A stretch of 64,000 bases of DNA, from NCBI GenBank assembly GCA_022385805.1, contig MU277713.1, positions 60,804 through 124,803 of the forward strand, in the 5' to 3' direction. The first letter of the stretch is position 1; the number at the start of each line of letters is the position of its first letter. The position numbers and the translations under genes were made by a program. A model generated the notes under the pieces. It did not search any database and was not told the DNA's origin. It saw only the letters and a list, made by a program, of their open reading frames with translations. Source of the stretch: Pilatotrama ljubarskyi. Taxonomy: Eukaryota; Basidiomycota; Agaricomycetes; Polyporales; Polyporaceae. Shown here piece after piece: positions 23,701 through 34,928 of the stretch.

Positions 23701-25527
23701 CACTTCAAGAAGTACAACCCATCCAAGATGTGAACACACGTTGGTCATCCATGTGGTTGACCAGCTCCTTGAGCTCTATCCGGTACATGCGCCGTGATGT
23801 TACAATGCGCGCTCTACTAACTCCGAGGCGCATTTCTTTGCAATCAGGCTGTCCAATTATTCCTAGAGCACCCACAGCAGGCGGAGATCGCACACTACCT
23901 GTTGACCGCAACAGAGCTGAGGGTGTTGCAAGATATCCAAGAGTTCCTACACCTCCCTCATCTTGTGCAAGAGCTTCTCTCCGCCGAGGAGACGCCAACA
24001 GCGTCGAGGGCGCTACTCGCCTACGAACGTCTGCTCAGCCTTCTACGGCTGGCGCAGCACACGTATCCAAAGATCGCACATGGCATCAGCGCCTCCATCG
24101 CGTCCCTCAAGGAATACATGCGTTATACGCATCAAACTCGCGCATATGCACTAGCAATGAGTGTGTCCAACTTCATTCTAATAGGTAGAATGGCGGCAGT
24201 TTCATTGTATTAACTGCCTCCTCACAGTTGTGAACCCCAGCATCAAGATTGCATTCCTAGAAGCCAACTGGACACCGGATGAGCAGAGCGCAGCGCACGC
24301 ATGGGCAGAAGAGGCAGTGAGTCAGACACTGGCTTCTGAGCTTCGTACTCTCACGTCGGAGCACGGTCGTTCTCATGGTCTTAACCTTGTAGATGCTTGC
24401 GCACCGGAAGGCGATGCGTCGCGCTGCGGAGACGGTCATCACACCAAGCCCAGATACTGCGACGAGTCATGTCCACGTGCCTTCTGCCAGTACTGCTCCA
24501 ATCTCCATGTCCCCCCCGCTCTCCTCTACATCTCCTTCCTCGCGCACGGAGTCCACTTCTCACGCACGCATTGGTGGACGGCGTGCCACTCAAGCACAGG
24601 TATCGGGGTTTGATAGGTTGGATGCCATTGAGGTCGGACTGAGGTGTCGCGCCTCCGAGCAGGAATTGCCGGACGCTGCATCAGGTGGAGCAGGATCCAA
24701 CCCCGCGCCAATGGATGTGGAGGAGTCTTCGGAAGACCGCGAGCGAATTCTTGACGAGGAAGACAGGCGCATCGTTACAGAGAGTTCGCGCAGTATAAGT
24801 CAGCACCGCTCCAAGACAAGCGCATGGATCTCCTACAGTACTGGCAGGTGGGAAGACTCGGACACCTTACCTGTCATCTACTGAGCTCACATACTCATTG
24901 TCAGGAATACCGTTCGCGGTACCCTATATTATATCGTGTCGTGCTTGACATCCTACCCATTCCCGCATCCAGCGTTCCATGTGAACGCGTCTTCTCGTCA
25001 AGCAAGGAGACTGACACCCTACGCCGGAGCGGCCTCGGGGCTGCGATGATGGAGATCTTGCAGGTCCTCAGGCAAGCGCTTCGCGAGGAGATCATGGGTT
25101 TGGACTTCGTCTCTCGTGAAGACACGCTCATGAAGGAGTTTGTCGCCATCGTGCCGGAGGAGGCGCCTGATCTCCTGAGCCCCGGGCAGCTGTCGAACTT
25201 CGCGCGACTGCTCCGCGAGGTGAACAGCCGTTCTTGAGTAGCATTGTACTCTTTTCGTATTATACAGCTCTGCCTCTCAGCCTTGTATGTACTCGTGTCC
25301 AGCGGGATTTATCCCATACCTGCGTTTTGGCGACCAAAGCACAGCGCCCTCGAATTCCGCGATCCAAATATTGGCCTAACTAGGTCCGGAATTTCTTAGT
25401 TGGGTGTGCCAGTGCGGCACCATGTCATGTGACTTACACCAAGGCCGCCTTGAGCGGCCTTGGAGGAGTGCAAGATAAGAACTCCGATATCTTGGAGTAA
25501 CCTTGACCTTGCATTGTGGCAGCACTA
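20736..25527 (+). mobile_element. hAT-superfamily DNA transposon (borders tentative)
   Basis: The element carries a hAT transposase gene. Possible short terminal inverted repeats are TAGTGCTGC at 20736-20744 and its complement GCAGCACTA at 25519-25527, of the YAGNG type usual for hAT ends. They lie about 540 bases before the start codon and 290 bases after the stop codon. Close to both ends are CAAGG/CCTTG-rich short palindromes (20790-20870 and 25440-25480), which could be subterminal transposase sites. The flanking octamers TAGCAGTG and ATTTGTAC differ, so no target duplication supports these borders and they may be off by some bases. Confidence 0.5.
21274..25237 (+). pseudogene. hAT transposase with BED zinc finger, frameshifted
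   Basis: Many exons, all on the plus strand. An N-terminal Ser/Pro/Gln-rich region is followed by a BED-type finger split by an intron (PLIACRIC ... IRSHLKKNHYEEW). The RNase H-like core follows, with FTCDMWSCNILRGFLA holding the first catalytic Asp and ITLDNAGNCDTMLAHL the second. The C-terminus is a typical hAT dimerisation domain: LPIPASSVPCERVFSSSKET and LRRSGL. At about 23755 the frame breaks: DVNTRWSSMWL and the expected DQLLELYP lie in different frames, with no intron between them. Right after that, an intron 23783-23847 (GTACAT, CTACTAAC branch, CAG) leads to AVQLFLEHPQQAEIAHYLL. Otherwise the gene looks complete, so the loss of function seems recent. The enzyme would excise and insert the element. 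Confidence 0.8.
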
Positions 25528-25643
25528 ATTTGTACTATCCAGCCGTGGTGCACTGTGGGACGAAAAGTCAGATGATGATGATGATCATCGTGGCATAGAC
25601 TGATGGCTACGGTCGACACCCTCCTAATGCATACCTGTCGGGA

Positions 25644-25655
25644 AGGACCCCTGGC
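25644..25655 (+). repeat. Solitary copy of the 33.8-kb element's terminal motif (12 bases)
   Basis: AGGACCCCTGGC, identical to the first 12 bases of the terminal inverted repeat at 33830. No facing partner or target duplication was found nearby. Confidence 0.45.
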
Positions 25656-25678
25656 TATAAGTTTTCATGAGTTAGCAT

Positions 25679-25774
25679 CAGGAAAGTCGAAATCTCCGGG
25701 TGGAGCGGAGTTTGCCGCTGCACCGGAGGGTGCTTGACGAAATCGTTTTCTCCATCTGGAGACTGCTTTTCCTG
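25679..25774. repeat. Imperfect foldback (hairpin) of about 96 bases
   Basis: The arms 25679-25705 (CAGGAAAGTCG... to GGTGGAG) and 25750-25774 (CTCCATCTGGAG... to TTTTCCTG) pair with few mismatches around a loop of about 44 bases. It could be a miniature foldback element or a subterminal hairpin of an old transposon. It starts 24 bases after the solitary terminal motif at 25644. Confidence 0.45.
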
Positions 25775-26025
25775 CCGACTTCGTTTGAGTTACCTCGAGA
25801 CGGAGTTCCATACGCAATGTCATTGAGAATTCTGTCATTCATTTGCAGCAGCTGCTCCTGTATTCACTGAGCCTTTACCGCATGTACGAAGCATGTCTAG
25901 GCTGCGCAAGTGAGTCTGCGGTTCAACCTTTGGTCGTCGGCAGTTTCCATCACTGCGCGAGACGGAGACGGGCGCTCCACTCAATGGCTCCGTGCGGCAC
26001 CGCACAGGCCAAATGGAGTAATACC

Positions 26026-26040
26026 AGGACCCCTGGCAAT
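26026..26040 (+). repeat. Near-complete solitary copy of the 33.8-kb element's terminal repeat
   Basis: AGGACCCCTGGCAAT matches the first 15 of the 16 bases of the terminal inverted repeat at 33830-33845, in the same orientation. By chance such a match is very unlikely in a window of this size. No inverted partner was found, so this is either a decayed relative or a solitary end. Confidence 0.6.
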
Positions 26041-27323
26041 CTATTGCAGCTTTCACTGGCTTGCTAACGCAAAGCGCAGAGGGTTCAAGGGCTTTGCAGG
26101 TTTCACAATAAGTCCGCAGACACAGTTCGCAATACAGACACAGATGCAAGTTGAGATGCTGAACATGGGGGAACAGGAATTTGAATTTTTGAGATGACAC
26201 CCATCGGTATTTACAAGAGGAGTGTGTTGCTACATCGAAACGGGTTGGAATAGCTATAGAATCTGGTTACAAAATGGTGTGATGTGCGCATACATGTTTG
26301 CACAATTGTCGTGCATTGATTGGGTCGTTCGCAGCACGAGGTGGCCATGCCAAGACTTGGCCTGAATCGTGGACTGCGAAGAGGCTGCGGAATCACATGC
26401 TTGAGGTTGAGGGGGTCGCAGAACATTTGCACGAAGGATGCACATGAGCCCAGAGATGCAAGCAGATTGGCATGGTTTGCATGAGCTGCAATGCTGTCTA
26501 CGAAGTGGCCACGAAGGCTGCAAAGGCTGCGAAGGTGCGGAGACGTGGATGCAAAGAGCGGGGGCTCTGCTGATGGGTGTGTGTAGTGCGTATCAGCACC
26601 TTCATGGTGCTACTGCACAGCAAGGAAGATCTCCTCCTCCAACGTCTCCTCCATCACCTGTGTCTCAATTGTTGGTTGAGCAGAGATGTGATGTCCATGC
26701 GGTTGCTTTTCTAAAGCACTCCAGTCTTAACCAGGTTGTCCAGTGCGGCCTTGACAGTCTTTTCAGTATCTTGGATAGGGTCTGAGGAGCTTACAGAGCT
26801 TGAAAGCAGTGAACAATCAGCACAGAGGGTGCTGGAATGGGAACGTAAGAGCCAGCATCAAGATAAATTCTCACAGATTATGGACTACTAGAGACATGAG
26901 TTAGGACAGTGTTGACTGTTAAGTGAGCCATCCAGATCTACAGCAGAATGGGAGAGCAAAGGTGCTTTATGGTTGAGGTTGCTTCTGTACATGCCAGGCA
27001 TCTGTTAGCGCGCGTGCGGACCCTTCTCATCCGGCGCCTTTTGGAACTCGATCAGTCCGGTCAGCCTCCAAGACTCACTCCGGTACTCGTCGTCATCATC
27101 AGCAATGAGACTAACCCGGCCCCTTACTCCACGTGATCTGACCTTTGCACCATCTGATCCCGCTCTCAGCTCCCCTTCGCAGTTACTCATTACAAACCCG
27201 AACCTTACTTACATCTTACTATATAAGCTTCGGATTCTATAGGGTAGCTCTTCAGTTCAGATATGTTGTTAACCACTTGATCTGCTGGTATACTCTTCGG
27301 TCCCTCATCCTTTACCCATTTGT

Positions 27324-27755
27324 TTATCCTCCAGAATAACATCCTGTCCTCTGATCTCCGGTCTGAGCCAATTCCGACTCCAGTCCAATCACAGTCCGAC
27401 CTCCGACACTACTAAGACAAGTCCTTCGTGACTTGTCCTCTGGTAACCAGCACTTTGACACTTTGAGTTCTAATGCCGGTCTCCGACTGGCCTCCCGCCT
27501 CGGTCCGCTTTCGGTATGATCACATAATAGTATATTCCTCTGTAAATTAGAGGACTCCGTCGACTTTCGAAGCGCGTTACTAGTAGTTTCGCGAGTTCTC
27601 TCCAATACTTCATACTGTGCATACTCTGACTGGGTTTTGATCAGACCCTTCTGGTCCAATATCAGCCTTCCATCTTCCGGCCTCTGGGACTCCAGTCTTA
27701 CCCCCGCACGGTACCTAACAGCATCACACTGTCTGGAATTTGCAAAATGCAACAC
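27324..27755 (-). mobile_element. Possible degraded LTR-retrotransposon fragment
   Basis: The minus-strand frame includes RYRAGVRLESQRPEDG, LDQKGL and YEVLERTRETTSNALRK. This is reminiscent of the region after the integrase core of Ty3/gypsy elements (VGDLVWL...RPSKKLDxKxxGPFxVLE), but strongly altered. Just beyond it (27220-27345) is a TATATAAG-containing stretch ending ATAACATC that could be LTR-like. Both are weak hints; no reverse transcriptase or matching second LTR is present. Confidence 0.25.
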
Positions 27756-28350
27756 CTACACTGCTGTGGATCTTTGGAACCCTTCTTTTACAATAGAAAT
27801 GTCTCACCTAAGTAAAGATGTGCTGGGCCTCACCTGAGACCCAAGCTGAGCCCTATGTGCAGGTGCCAGAAGGCCCAGCTTGAGGTCAAGGCAAGCCTGC
27901 GCCCAGCCATTAGGGCTCACTGTAGTCAGCTAAGCACCTATGAGGCGCCTGTGCGATAAAGCTCAGTGACAGGGATTGCTAGTCAGACAATGAAAATATA
28001 CTAATGTATGCCAGTTATAGACAATACCTCCCACTCATCAGTGAGCCAGGGCTCAGGCTGGGCCAGGCTCAAGCTAAATCTAAGCTGTCACAGAGGGCCT
28101 GGCTTGAGATATTCTTGAGCTAGAGCCCTCAGGCTCTAAGCCAGCCTGCTGCAAAGCCGGGCCTTTCAGGGTGAGCCAGGCCCTGCACATTATTATGCCT
28201 AACTGGTTGTACTCCAACTGGTGCATCAGGGAGAGGGTAAAAGCAGTGTGTATGCAGGATCAAGTTCCATTTGCCTTTGTTTCCTCTGAGCTGCCAAACA
28301 TAAGAGCTGTCTTACGCTGGTGCTCTCAGCCTGAGAGGAATATCTGAGAA

Positions 28351-28408
28351 TGAAGATTGAAGATTGAAGATTGAAGATTGAAGATTGAAGATTGAAGATT
28401 GAAGATTG
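28351..28408. repeat. (TGAAGAT)n microsatellite
   Basis: About eight perfect tandem copies of the heptamer TGAAGAT. Confidence 0.9.
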
Positions 28409-30519
28409 CAAGTGACAAGACCAATCATAAGTCATATAATGCAGATTGTAATGAAAAAAACACTATACAGTAAGTTTAAAGTAGTAAGATTGCAAATGCA
28501 TAAGAGTAAATGAGGAGAACAGCGAAGTAGAGAAATATGCAAGGGAAGGAAGCAGACAAGTATGGCTATATAAACAACCTTATGTACAATACTAATGAGT
28601 ACATCAAGTGAGCTACATATAAGTAAGTAATGGTTGGCTGTCCAGGACTGAGCAGGTAAGCATAATTACTCACTACTGTGGTGCTAAATATAATATTATT
28701 TGTGTTTGAAGGTAGTAGATTCTACTTACTGATGTGCAGGATCCAGCTCAGTCTGGAAAACCCAACTAAGGTCTGGCTTTGCAGGCTCAGGCTTAAGGCT
28801 GGGCCTCTGTTATACCTGAATCTACATCACACACACAGCCAAGAATTGTGCAACAGCACACCGCTGCCCAACAGTGCATCTGCCTGTACGGGCAAACCTA
28901 TTGCTTTTCTGAGTAAAAGAGCACCCATGCACACTGCTCACAAAATCACTTGTTTAGTCCTCTCTCAGATTTTTACCTTTTTAGGCAGGTGCACTGTTGT
29001 GTGTTTTTTGACTATAAGTCACTGAAATATAACTGTTGAACTTGCAATCCTGTTGCTGACCTGTGTTGTATGGGCATCTCGAAGCTGCTTAGTTGGCTTC
29101 AGTGAGCCCCAGCTCAACAGCCAGGCTTAGACTTGCTTTCAGGTCAATCCTGGTCTTCACATCATCAAAGTATGCACAACAGGTCCACCTTGGCTTCCCT
29201 GTTAAAATCTGATCAATACAGTAATCAGAGTTCTTGTACTGGAGCTATAATGCTTCCTTGCATTAGGTGGCTCGTGTGTAAGTTATGCTACAATTCCGAG
29301 ATCATGGTGATCTTACCCTGAATACAAATGAAGTATGTTTCACTTTGCTATCTGCAGTATTCCAGCATAATGTGATATTATTCATAGTGGATACTGTTTG
29401 TGATCTCTAAAAGCTTTGTCGTATACTCAATGAATTGATTTTGAATATCATGTTCTTTGTCAAGAAAATCATAGATATCATTGTGAGTTCATATTGTGAA
29501 CAAAGGTGTGTCGATGATGTAGACATTATGTATCCAGGGTCGTTTGTGTCTTCATTTGTGCACAATGTTACCTCGAAGACAATGAGAATGCATTATCAAT
29601 GATATCAGAAAGGTTTTAGGGATTTATTGCAAAGGATACTTTGACAGAACACTCAGAATGTGTGACAAACAGTTTCACATCTGGGCTAAAGAGTTCATTG
29701 TGCATGATCTAGCAGCAATAATGAGAATATAAGGGTGAGATCACTTGACATAAGTCTCCAATGGTTTAATACATGCTCTCAAGGATAACATTTCCACACA
29801 AAGGTATCATGTGAGTAGGATAAAGTCACAGTGTATGGCCAGACACCATTCAAACTATACTCCCATTATATTCAGTGAGATCATGCATGAGTTTTGGTTG
29901 ACCCAATTCAGAGTAGATTGTGTACAAAGGATCAAAGTGTTGAGCAGGGCTTGGCACGCAGCGGAAAGCCCGCTAGGCTCAGCTTACCTGTGGAGCACTT
30001 GATAGAGGCACACGTAGTGGTTGAGAGAAGAAAGCGACTTAGAGGTCCGCTCCTACAGAGCGGTCTTATATACTACTGTACATGTGGCTGTGCTAGAACT
30101 ATCCAGTATCTACCAGCCACAAACTCTATTATCCGCACGTCAGCACCTATGACTAAGTGCGACCGGTTGACTATGCTGCTATTAGTAAGCGCCTAGTTCA
30201 ACACAAAGAATTCTGGTGCTCAAATCACGGAACTTATCCTGATCCTATTTAGTCACTTATCACGATTAGATCTGCCTGTGTTCTCTGAAGGCACGGGCTC
30301 ATGCCCACGGTGCGGAGATCTGAGTCTGACTCCGCGTCTCTCACTGATCACGAGACCGCGACCGTATTGTTCTGTGTTTTGGTCGAGGAATTGGACGCGT
30401 GCCGAATGCCGCGAGCTTGCTTGTGCCACCGACTAAGTCGCGGCCAGTGCCAGTGGCGGCACCGTCGGCCTCGTCCTTATCCTGAACCACCACACTTTTC
30501 TTCCCACTTGACTGCAAAC

Positions 30520-33248
30520 ATGCCCCCTCGCAAGAAGCAGAAGACAAATGAAGACGACACTCAAGCAGCCTCCGCCGTCTCCACGGCGCCGACTCGTCGG
30601 CTAAGCAGAGCAGCCACTGGCATGAGCGGCCTGCAAAGCGCAAAGCAACAACATGACACTCCTGGCCAAAGGTCATCCCGCCAGAAAGCGACCAAATCAG
30701 CATCGGGAACGCGAAGGATAGTGTGTAAGGGACGTCTCCAGACGCTCCCAGACATCGCCTTGGAAGTGCAGCTCGAGGTGAGCCACTCGCACTAGCTAAG
30801 CGCCGGTCTGTGTTACTCAACTTTGTTGACCCTTTGTACCCACAGATCTATAGCTACTTAGAGCCCCACGATCTTCTACACCTCTCACGAACCTGCAAGA
30901 AGTTCCGTGCATTCTTCCTCGACCGCCACCTCAACGAGAAGTTGTGGCTGCGAGCTCGTGACAACGCCGCTGTGACCCTTCCCCCACGGCCTCCGTTCAT
31001 GAGCGAGCCCGCCCTCATCCATCTGCTCCACTCGCCGCACTGCCATGTATGTATCGTCGGTTGTCTACGGCATAGTTCTGACATCAGATACACGTCCTCC
31101 AGGGCTGCGGTGCCGCTAACGTCCGCAAGGTACTGGAAGGTTGTTTCGTCAGGTACTGCTCGAAGTGCCTGCCACTGAAGTACGTTGTGGCTCCTTCGTC
31201 TTCAACCGTGACGCATGGTTGACTTTGTCTCGAAGAACGATACGGTTGCCCGATGCTAACAAACGCACTCATGAGGTCGATAGATCCCTTGGAACTCTCT
31301 TCCGTTACCACAATGTTGCGAGACACTTTCCCGTGATCCCAGGGGCGCCGTAGGTTCTCGACGCCAGTCATGTCTTGGGCAAGTTCTGACATGCTCGCGC
31401 ATGCCTATCTATTAGTCGTGGCCGTACCTCGAAGTACGATCGACTACTGCTGGTCGATGTGGAACGAGCGATCAAAGAGTTTGAGGCCCTCGAGAGGCCA
31501 GTCACCCCTAAGGTAGTTGCCGCATTCGAGCGGAGACTGCGGGAACGTTGCGATGAACGTAGACACGTCAGTCAGCTGAGCTTGTTCCGTCCACGGCTGT
31601 TCAGGGTATATTCTGACTTCATGACGGCTAGCACGACTTTGAAATACAGAAGTGGCTGGATGATCGAGAGAATGAGCGACTGGCGGCTCTCGAGGACGCC
31701 AAGGAGCGACGCTTTGAGGAGTAAGTCCCTGTTCTGTCCGCATGTCCTGGCTGAATGAATGAGACTGACCCTGGAACGTAGGATCGTTTCCCGCTTGCGG
31801 AGCAGCGGGTGGGAGAAGGAGATCGATTTCATGGGCGAAGTTGGCATCGCGACGATGGCGGATCTCCCTGTGGTCCGCCAGTCCTCGAAGCTCACCGAAG
31901 GAGGCGAGTCCCATCCGCCCGGCACGCATTCGCTCAGTCACTAATAGTTACCCTTCAGCTTGGCAGAAGGTCCTTGTGGCAGTCGACTCCTTCCTCAGCG
32001 ACATTCGAGAGACTCGACTCGAGCAAGAGCGCAGGGCCGCCTTCCAGCTGCGGTGCGACGCGCTTACCGAGGCGATAACAGCGCACTACGTCACACTCCC
32101 TCGAACTGCCATCATGGACTGTCGGCCGCGGTACATCGACTTCGCGCTCACGCCCGAGTGCCGGACGATCATAGACGTGCCCACTTCCCAGCCCGTCTCA
32201 GCAGCCGACTTTGCGACAGTCGTCCCGGTGGTGGTCGCGCGGTGGAACGCCGAACGAAAGAGGGTGCTTATGGACTGCCTTCGCCCGCACCTGGGCGAAG
32301 TGGCGCCTGATGTGGACCCGCTCGAGCTGGCCATCGCGACCTTCGAGTCCCGCTGGTCGTGCTCTGTGCCGGTCGACCGCATGCGGTACCCGTGCGTGCT
32401 GGTTCACAAGTGCGACCCCTACGGGCTGGACTGTACCCATTCACGTTGGCTTTCGAAGGCCGAGTTCGCACGTCAAGACCCCTACACGCGCGCCATAACG
32501 ACGCTCGAGTGGCCTGAGGAGTCTTTCGGCGATCTCGACAACCCGGCGTCCTCGAAGGTCAGGGTGTATTCACCGTTTTGCACGGAGAACCTGCACACGG
32601 CTTGGCCCGTGCACGCTATGCGCCGCATCGTGTCTGCGCTGGGTCTGGACCCGGACAGGACAACTTTCGACGAGCTCGAGCAGTGCGAAGCGTGGCTCCG
32701 TTGTGCGACATGCGAGGCGACGTATCCTAAACAACCTCGATTTGCCAGGTCTTGGAGGAGTGCCGTACGTTGTGAAGCTTTTGCTGTGATCCTGCCTGAA
32801 GCCGCTTGTGCTGACAAGTCTGTTGTGCTTGTTCTGCGTGTTCTCCAGTATCGCCATGATGACCGTTGCCATCGGAACCGCGGGGGCCAAGCACCTGAGT
32901 GGCGGCGGGCAGATGGAGAGGATATGAAGGCCATATATGCGCAGCTTGCGGATCGGGACCTTACAGATGGACAGCGCCGTGCCAGAATGACGCATCAGTG
33001 GTCATGCGGGCTCTGCATCAACCTCGTAGCCACGGACTACTCAATGGCAGACCACCTTAGGGAGACGTGAGTACTACTCGGGTCCTATACTCGACGGAGT
33101 TGTTGTCGCGCATTGTATAGAACTGACGTATTCCGTTCTTTATAGGCACGACATTCGAGATATCGAGGAGGCGAAGCGCGACGGCACGATATACATCCAT
33201 CCTTGCAACGGGTTATTAGAGCCATTCGACGGCACTGTCTGCCTCTGA
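30520..33248 (+). CDS. F-box protein, copy A
   Basis: About ten exons. Exon 1 (30520-30777) is MPPRKKQKTNEDDTQAAS..., a basic leader. Exon 2 (30846-31046) holds most of the F-box: IYSYLEPHDLLHLSRTCKKF, RAFFLDRHLNEKLW and ALIHLLHSPHC. Later exons carry C-G-x3-NVRKVL..YCSKCL, FRYHNVARHFPV, a charged helix, WEKEIDFMGEVGIATMADLP and DCRPRYIDFALTPECRTIID. The end has a cysteine/histidine motif (WSCGLC ... MADHL) and HDIRDIEEAKRDGTIYIHPC. The F-box recruits Skp1-Cul1 ubiquitin ligases; the rest probably binds the target, which is unknown. The start codon is fixed by the paralogue (MPPRKTQKT). One intron (about 31907-31968) uses a GC donor (GCGAGT) where the paralogue has GTAAGT. Copy B lies 8.4 kb downstream, beyond a transposon. 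Confidence 0.8.
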
Positions 33249-33821
33249 AAGGCCTTCTCAGCGCTGAGCATGCCACCCTTGGTCAACAGCTCGGAGTTGA
33301 GGATCCTGACGTCCTCTATCCTCCCCATCGGACCACCATACTGCTGTCTTCCCAAGAGTCCTACGTCGAATCACTACTCGCTCGGGTACCCTACGGTATT
33401 CTGCACCTCGAAGTTTGCCTGCACTACGATGGAATGCTGTCACTCGGATTTTGGGTATAGGCCAATCTCAGATTTATAGTAAGGTGCGACACATGTAAAG
33501 CGAATTCATCATGCCATGGCCATTGGGGTACATCTCTTGGAGACTGCGGTGTTTCGTGCCCTCTGTAACTAATGCTACATGTACTAGTATCACCAGCATA
33601 ACTGTGAGCAATCACGACGTACTATTCGAAGGTTGCTACAGGCAGTCCTCTCGATATCGATCGCCGACTAACCTCAGCAACCTCTCAGAATCTCATGCCA
33701 AGTTTGTCCGACGGCGATGTCGAGACCCTTTCAGGAAGTCACGGCTCCGCGGATGTCACGAATCACGGGACCGTGGCTGCGGGCGACGACGGTAATTAAT
33801 ATTGTCGTCCATTTCGGGCGA
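33249..33821. other. Short stretch before the Helitron-like element
   Basis: No gene seen. Just before the element lies a partial palindrome (about 33786-33810, GACGACGG...TTGTCGTC). Confidence 0.5.
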
Positions 33822-33829
33822 CGAACGAC
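33822..33829. repeat. Target-site duplication, left copy
   Basis: CGAACGAC directly before the left terminal repeat. The identical octamer follows the right terminal repeat at 41525-41532. Confidence 0.85.
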
Positions 33830-33845
33830 AGGACCCCTGGCAATG
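33830..33845 (+). repeat. Left terminal inverted repeat (16 bp)
   Basis: AGGACCCCTGGCAATG, a perfect inverted match to 41509-41524. Confidence 0.9.
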
Positions 33846-33897
33846 AGTGGGTATGCCTGTTCCTAATCCGGACGGAACAGGCCTCTTCGGACGGCCT

Positions 33898-34005
33898 ATG
33901 CCTGTGCCAGTCCGGACAAATTGCAACTTTAGCGCCCGAAGCCCTGTGGCATTTGTCCGGACGCTGGAGGCCAACACCCCCGCCATGCCTGTGCCCAGTC
34001 CGGAC
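33898..34005 (+). repeat. Left subterminal repeats
   Basis: ATGCCTGTGCCAGTCCGGAC at 33898-33917 and a copy with one extra C at 33985-34005. The same 20 bases, same orientation, occur at 41410-41429 near the right end. Isolated CCGGAC motifs lie between and around them. Repeated subterminal motifs are typical transposase-binding sites. Confidence 0.8.
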
Positions 34006-34019
34006 ATCCTTGGGCGTCT

Positions 34020-34030
34020 CCGGGCTTCAG
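34020..34030. repeat. LINE target-site duplication, left copy
   Basis: CCGGGCTTCAG, identical to 34929-34939 directly after the LINE tail. Confidence 0.8.
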
Positions 34031-34928
34031 CGAGCCTCAGGCTCAGCAGCGGCCTGGCACCGAGCTCCCATGCAGGGTCCTCGACACCCTTACCCACCTT
34101 CCCACGGAGCGCGGGGTCTTGCAACGGGCCTTCACCAAGCAACTCATGGAGCAGTGGCACGCCTTATGGCTAGCGTCGCCTCAGGGTCAGCGGTGCGCTC
34201 GAGTTATTGACGATACCCCACCCAGCGAGTCGGTCCATAAATTGTTTCGGGGCCTGTCACGTCGGCAGTGCAGCATCCTAACCCAGCTCCGTAGTGGTCA
34301 TGTCGGCCTCAACGCCTACCTGGCGCGCATCAAGGTGGTCGACTCCGCACTGTGTCCCACGTGCCTCATCCCCGAAACTCCCTCACATTTCCTTTTCACC
34401 TGCCGGCGCTTCGCGTCCGCCCGACACTCCCTGCGGAAGGCTGTCAAGGGCCCGCTCTGCCTGCGCACAACGGTTGGCGACGTTAAAGCTCGCTCCGCCG
34501 TGCTGGAGTATGTCGAGGCTACTGGGCGCTTCGAGGCCTATGGCGTGGTCGTCGAGTGATCATCCCCTCCTCTTTCCCCCCCCCTCTCTCGGACTTGCGA
34601 CTCTCGTGCTGTTGCACTTCTGTCGTTCCTTCCCCTTGGCACTTTACTGTGCCTCTTTCAGAGGTTTCCCCTCTCGGCTTCCCAACATCGGAACACGCCG
34701 CCCCACTCTCTTCTCATGGGTTTCCCCTTCCCTCGATGTTTACCCTCTTGCGTACATACCCTCAGCCTACTACACGCATCGTTCTACCCTGCACGCCCTA
34801 TACCCTACACCAGTACTGATCCTTACGTTTACCTCTACGTGTAGTTAACGAGTGGCACCTTCGGCCGTTGCCGGCCTCTCTGCCACTATAATCCCTGAAT
34901 ATATCTATCTATCTATCTATCTATCTAT
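34031..34928 (+). mobile_element. 5'-truncated LINE (non-LTR retrotransposon)
   Basis: The 898-base insertion consists of the last 175 codons of a reverse-transcriptase ORF, a 3' untranslated region and a (TCTA)n tail (34901-34928), between 11-bp direct repeats CCGGGCTTCAG. 5' truncation, a short-repeat tail and a variable target duplication are the classic marks of target-primed reverse transcription. It lies within the left end of the Helitron-like element and is therefore the younger insertion. Confidence 0.85.
34032..34559 (+). pseudogene. 3' end of a LINE reverse-transcriptase ORF
   Basis: Open from the truncation point to the stop codon at 34557. The readable part includes LRSGHVGLNAYLARIKVVDS and LCPTCLIPETPSHFLFTCRR, the zinc-binding C-x2-C-x7-H-x4-C motif found at the C-terminal end of fungal LINE (Tad1-like) polyproteins. 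The polymerase, endonuclease and RNase H parts are missing, so it cannot work by itself. There is no start codon at the proper place. Few or no mutations disrupt the remaining frame, which suggests recent insertion. Confidence 0.8.

Larger units (their letters stand above)
25775..30519. other. Gene-free, AT-richer repeat graveyard
   Basis: No gene could be supported in nearly 5 kb. Base composition becomes richer in A and T, especially 28.4-30.2 kb, than in the gene-bearing parts. It contains short GC-rich islands with variants of AGGCTCAGGCTGGGCC (27840-27920, 28040-28180, 28770-28810, 29100-29140) that look like remnants of one repeat family, a heptamer microsatellite, and a weak trace of an LTR retrotransposon. 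Confidence 0.5.

Noticed and set aside
20728..25535. 8-bp target duplication for the hAT element
   Set aside because: The octamers next to the proposed ends (TAGCAGTG and ATTTGTAC) differ; only the short TAGTGCTGC inverted ends were kept, as tentative.
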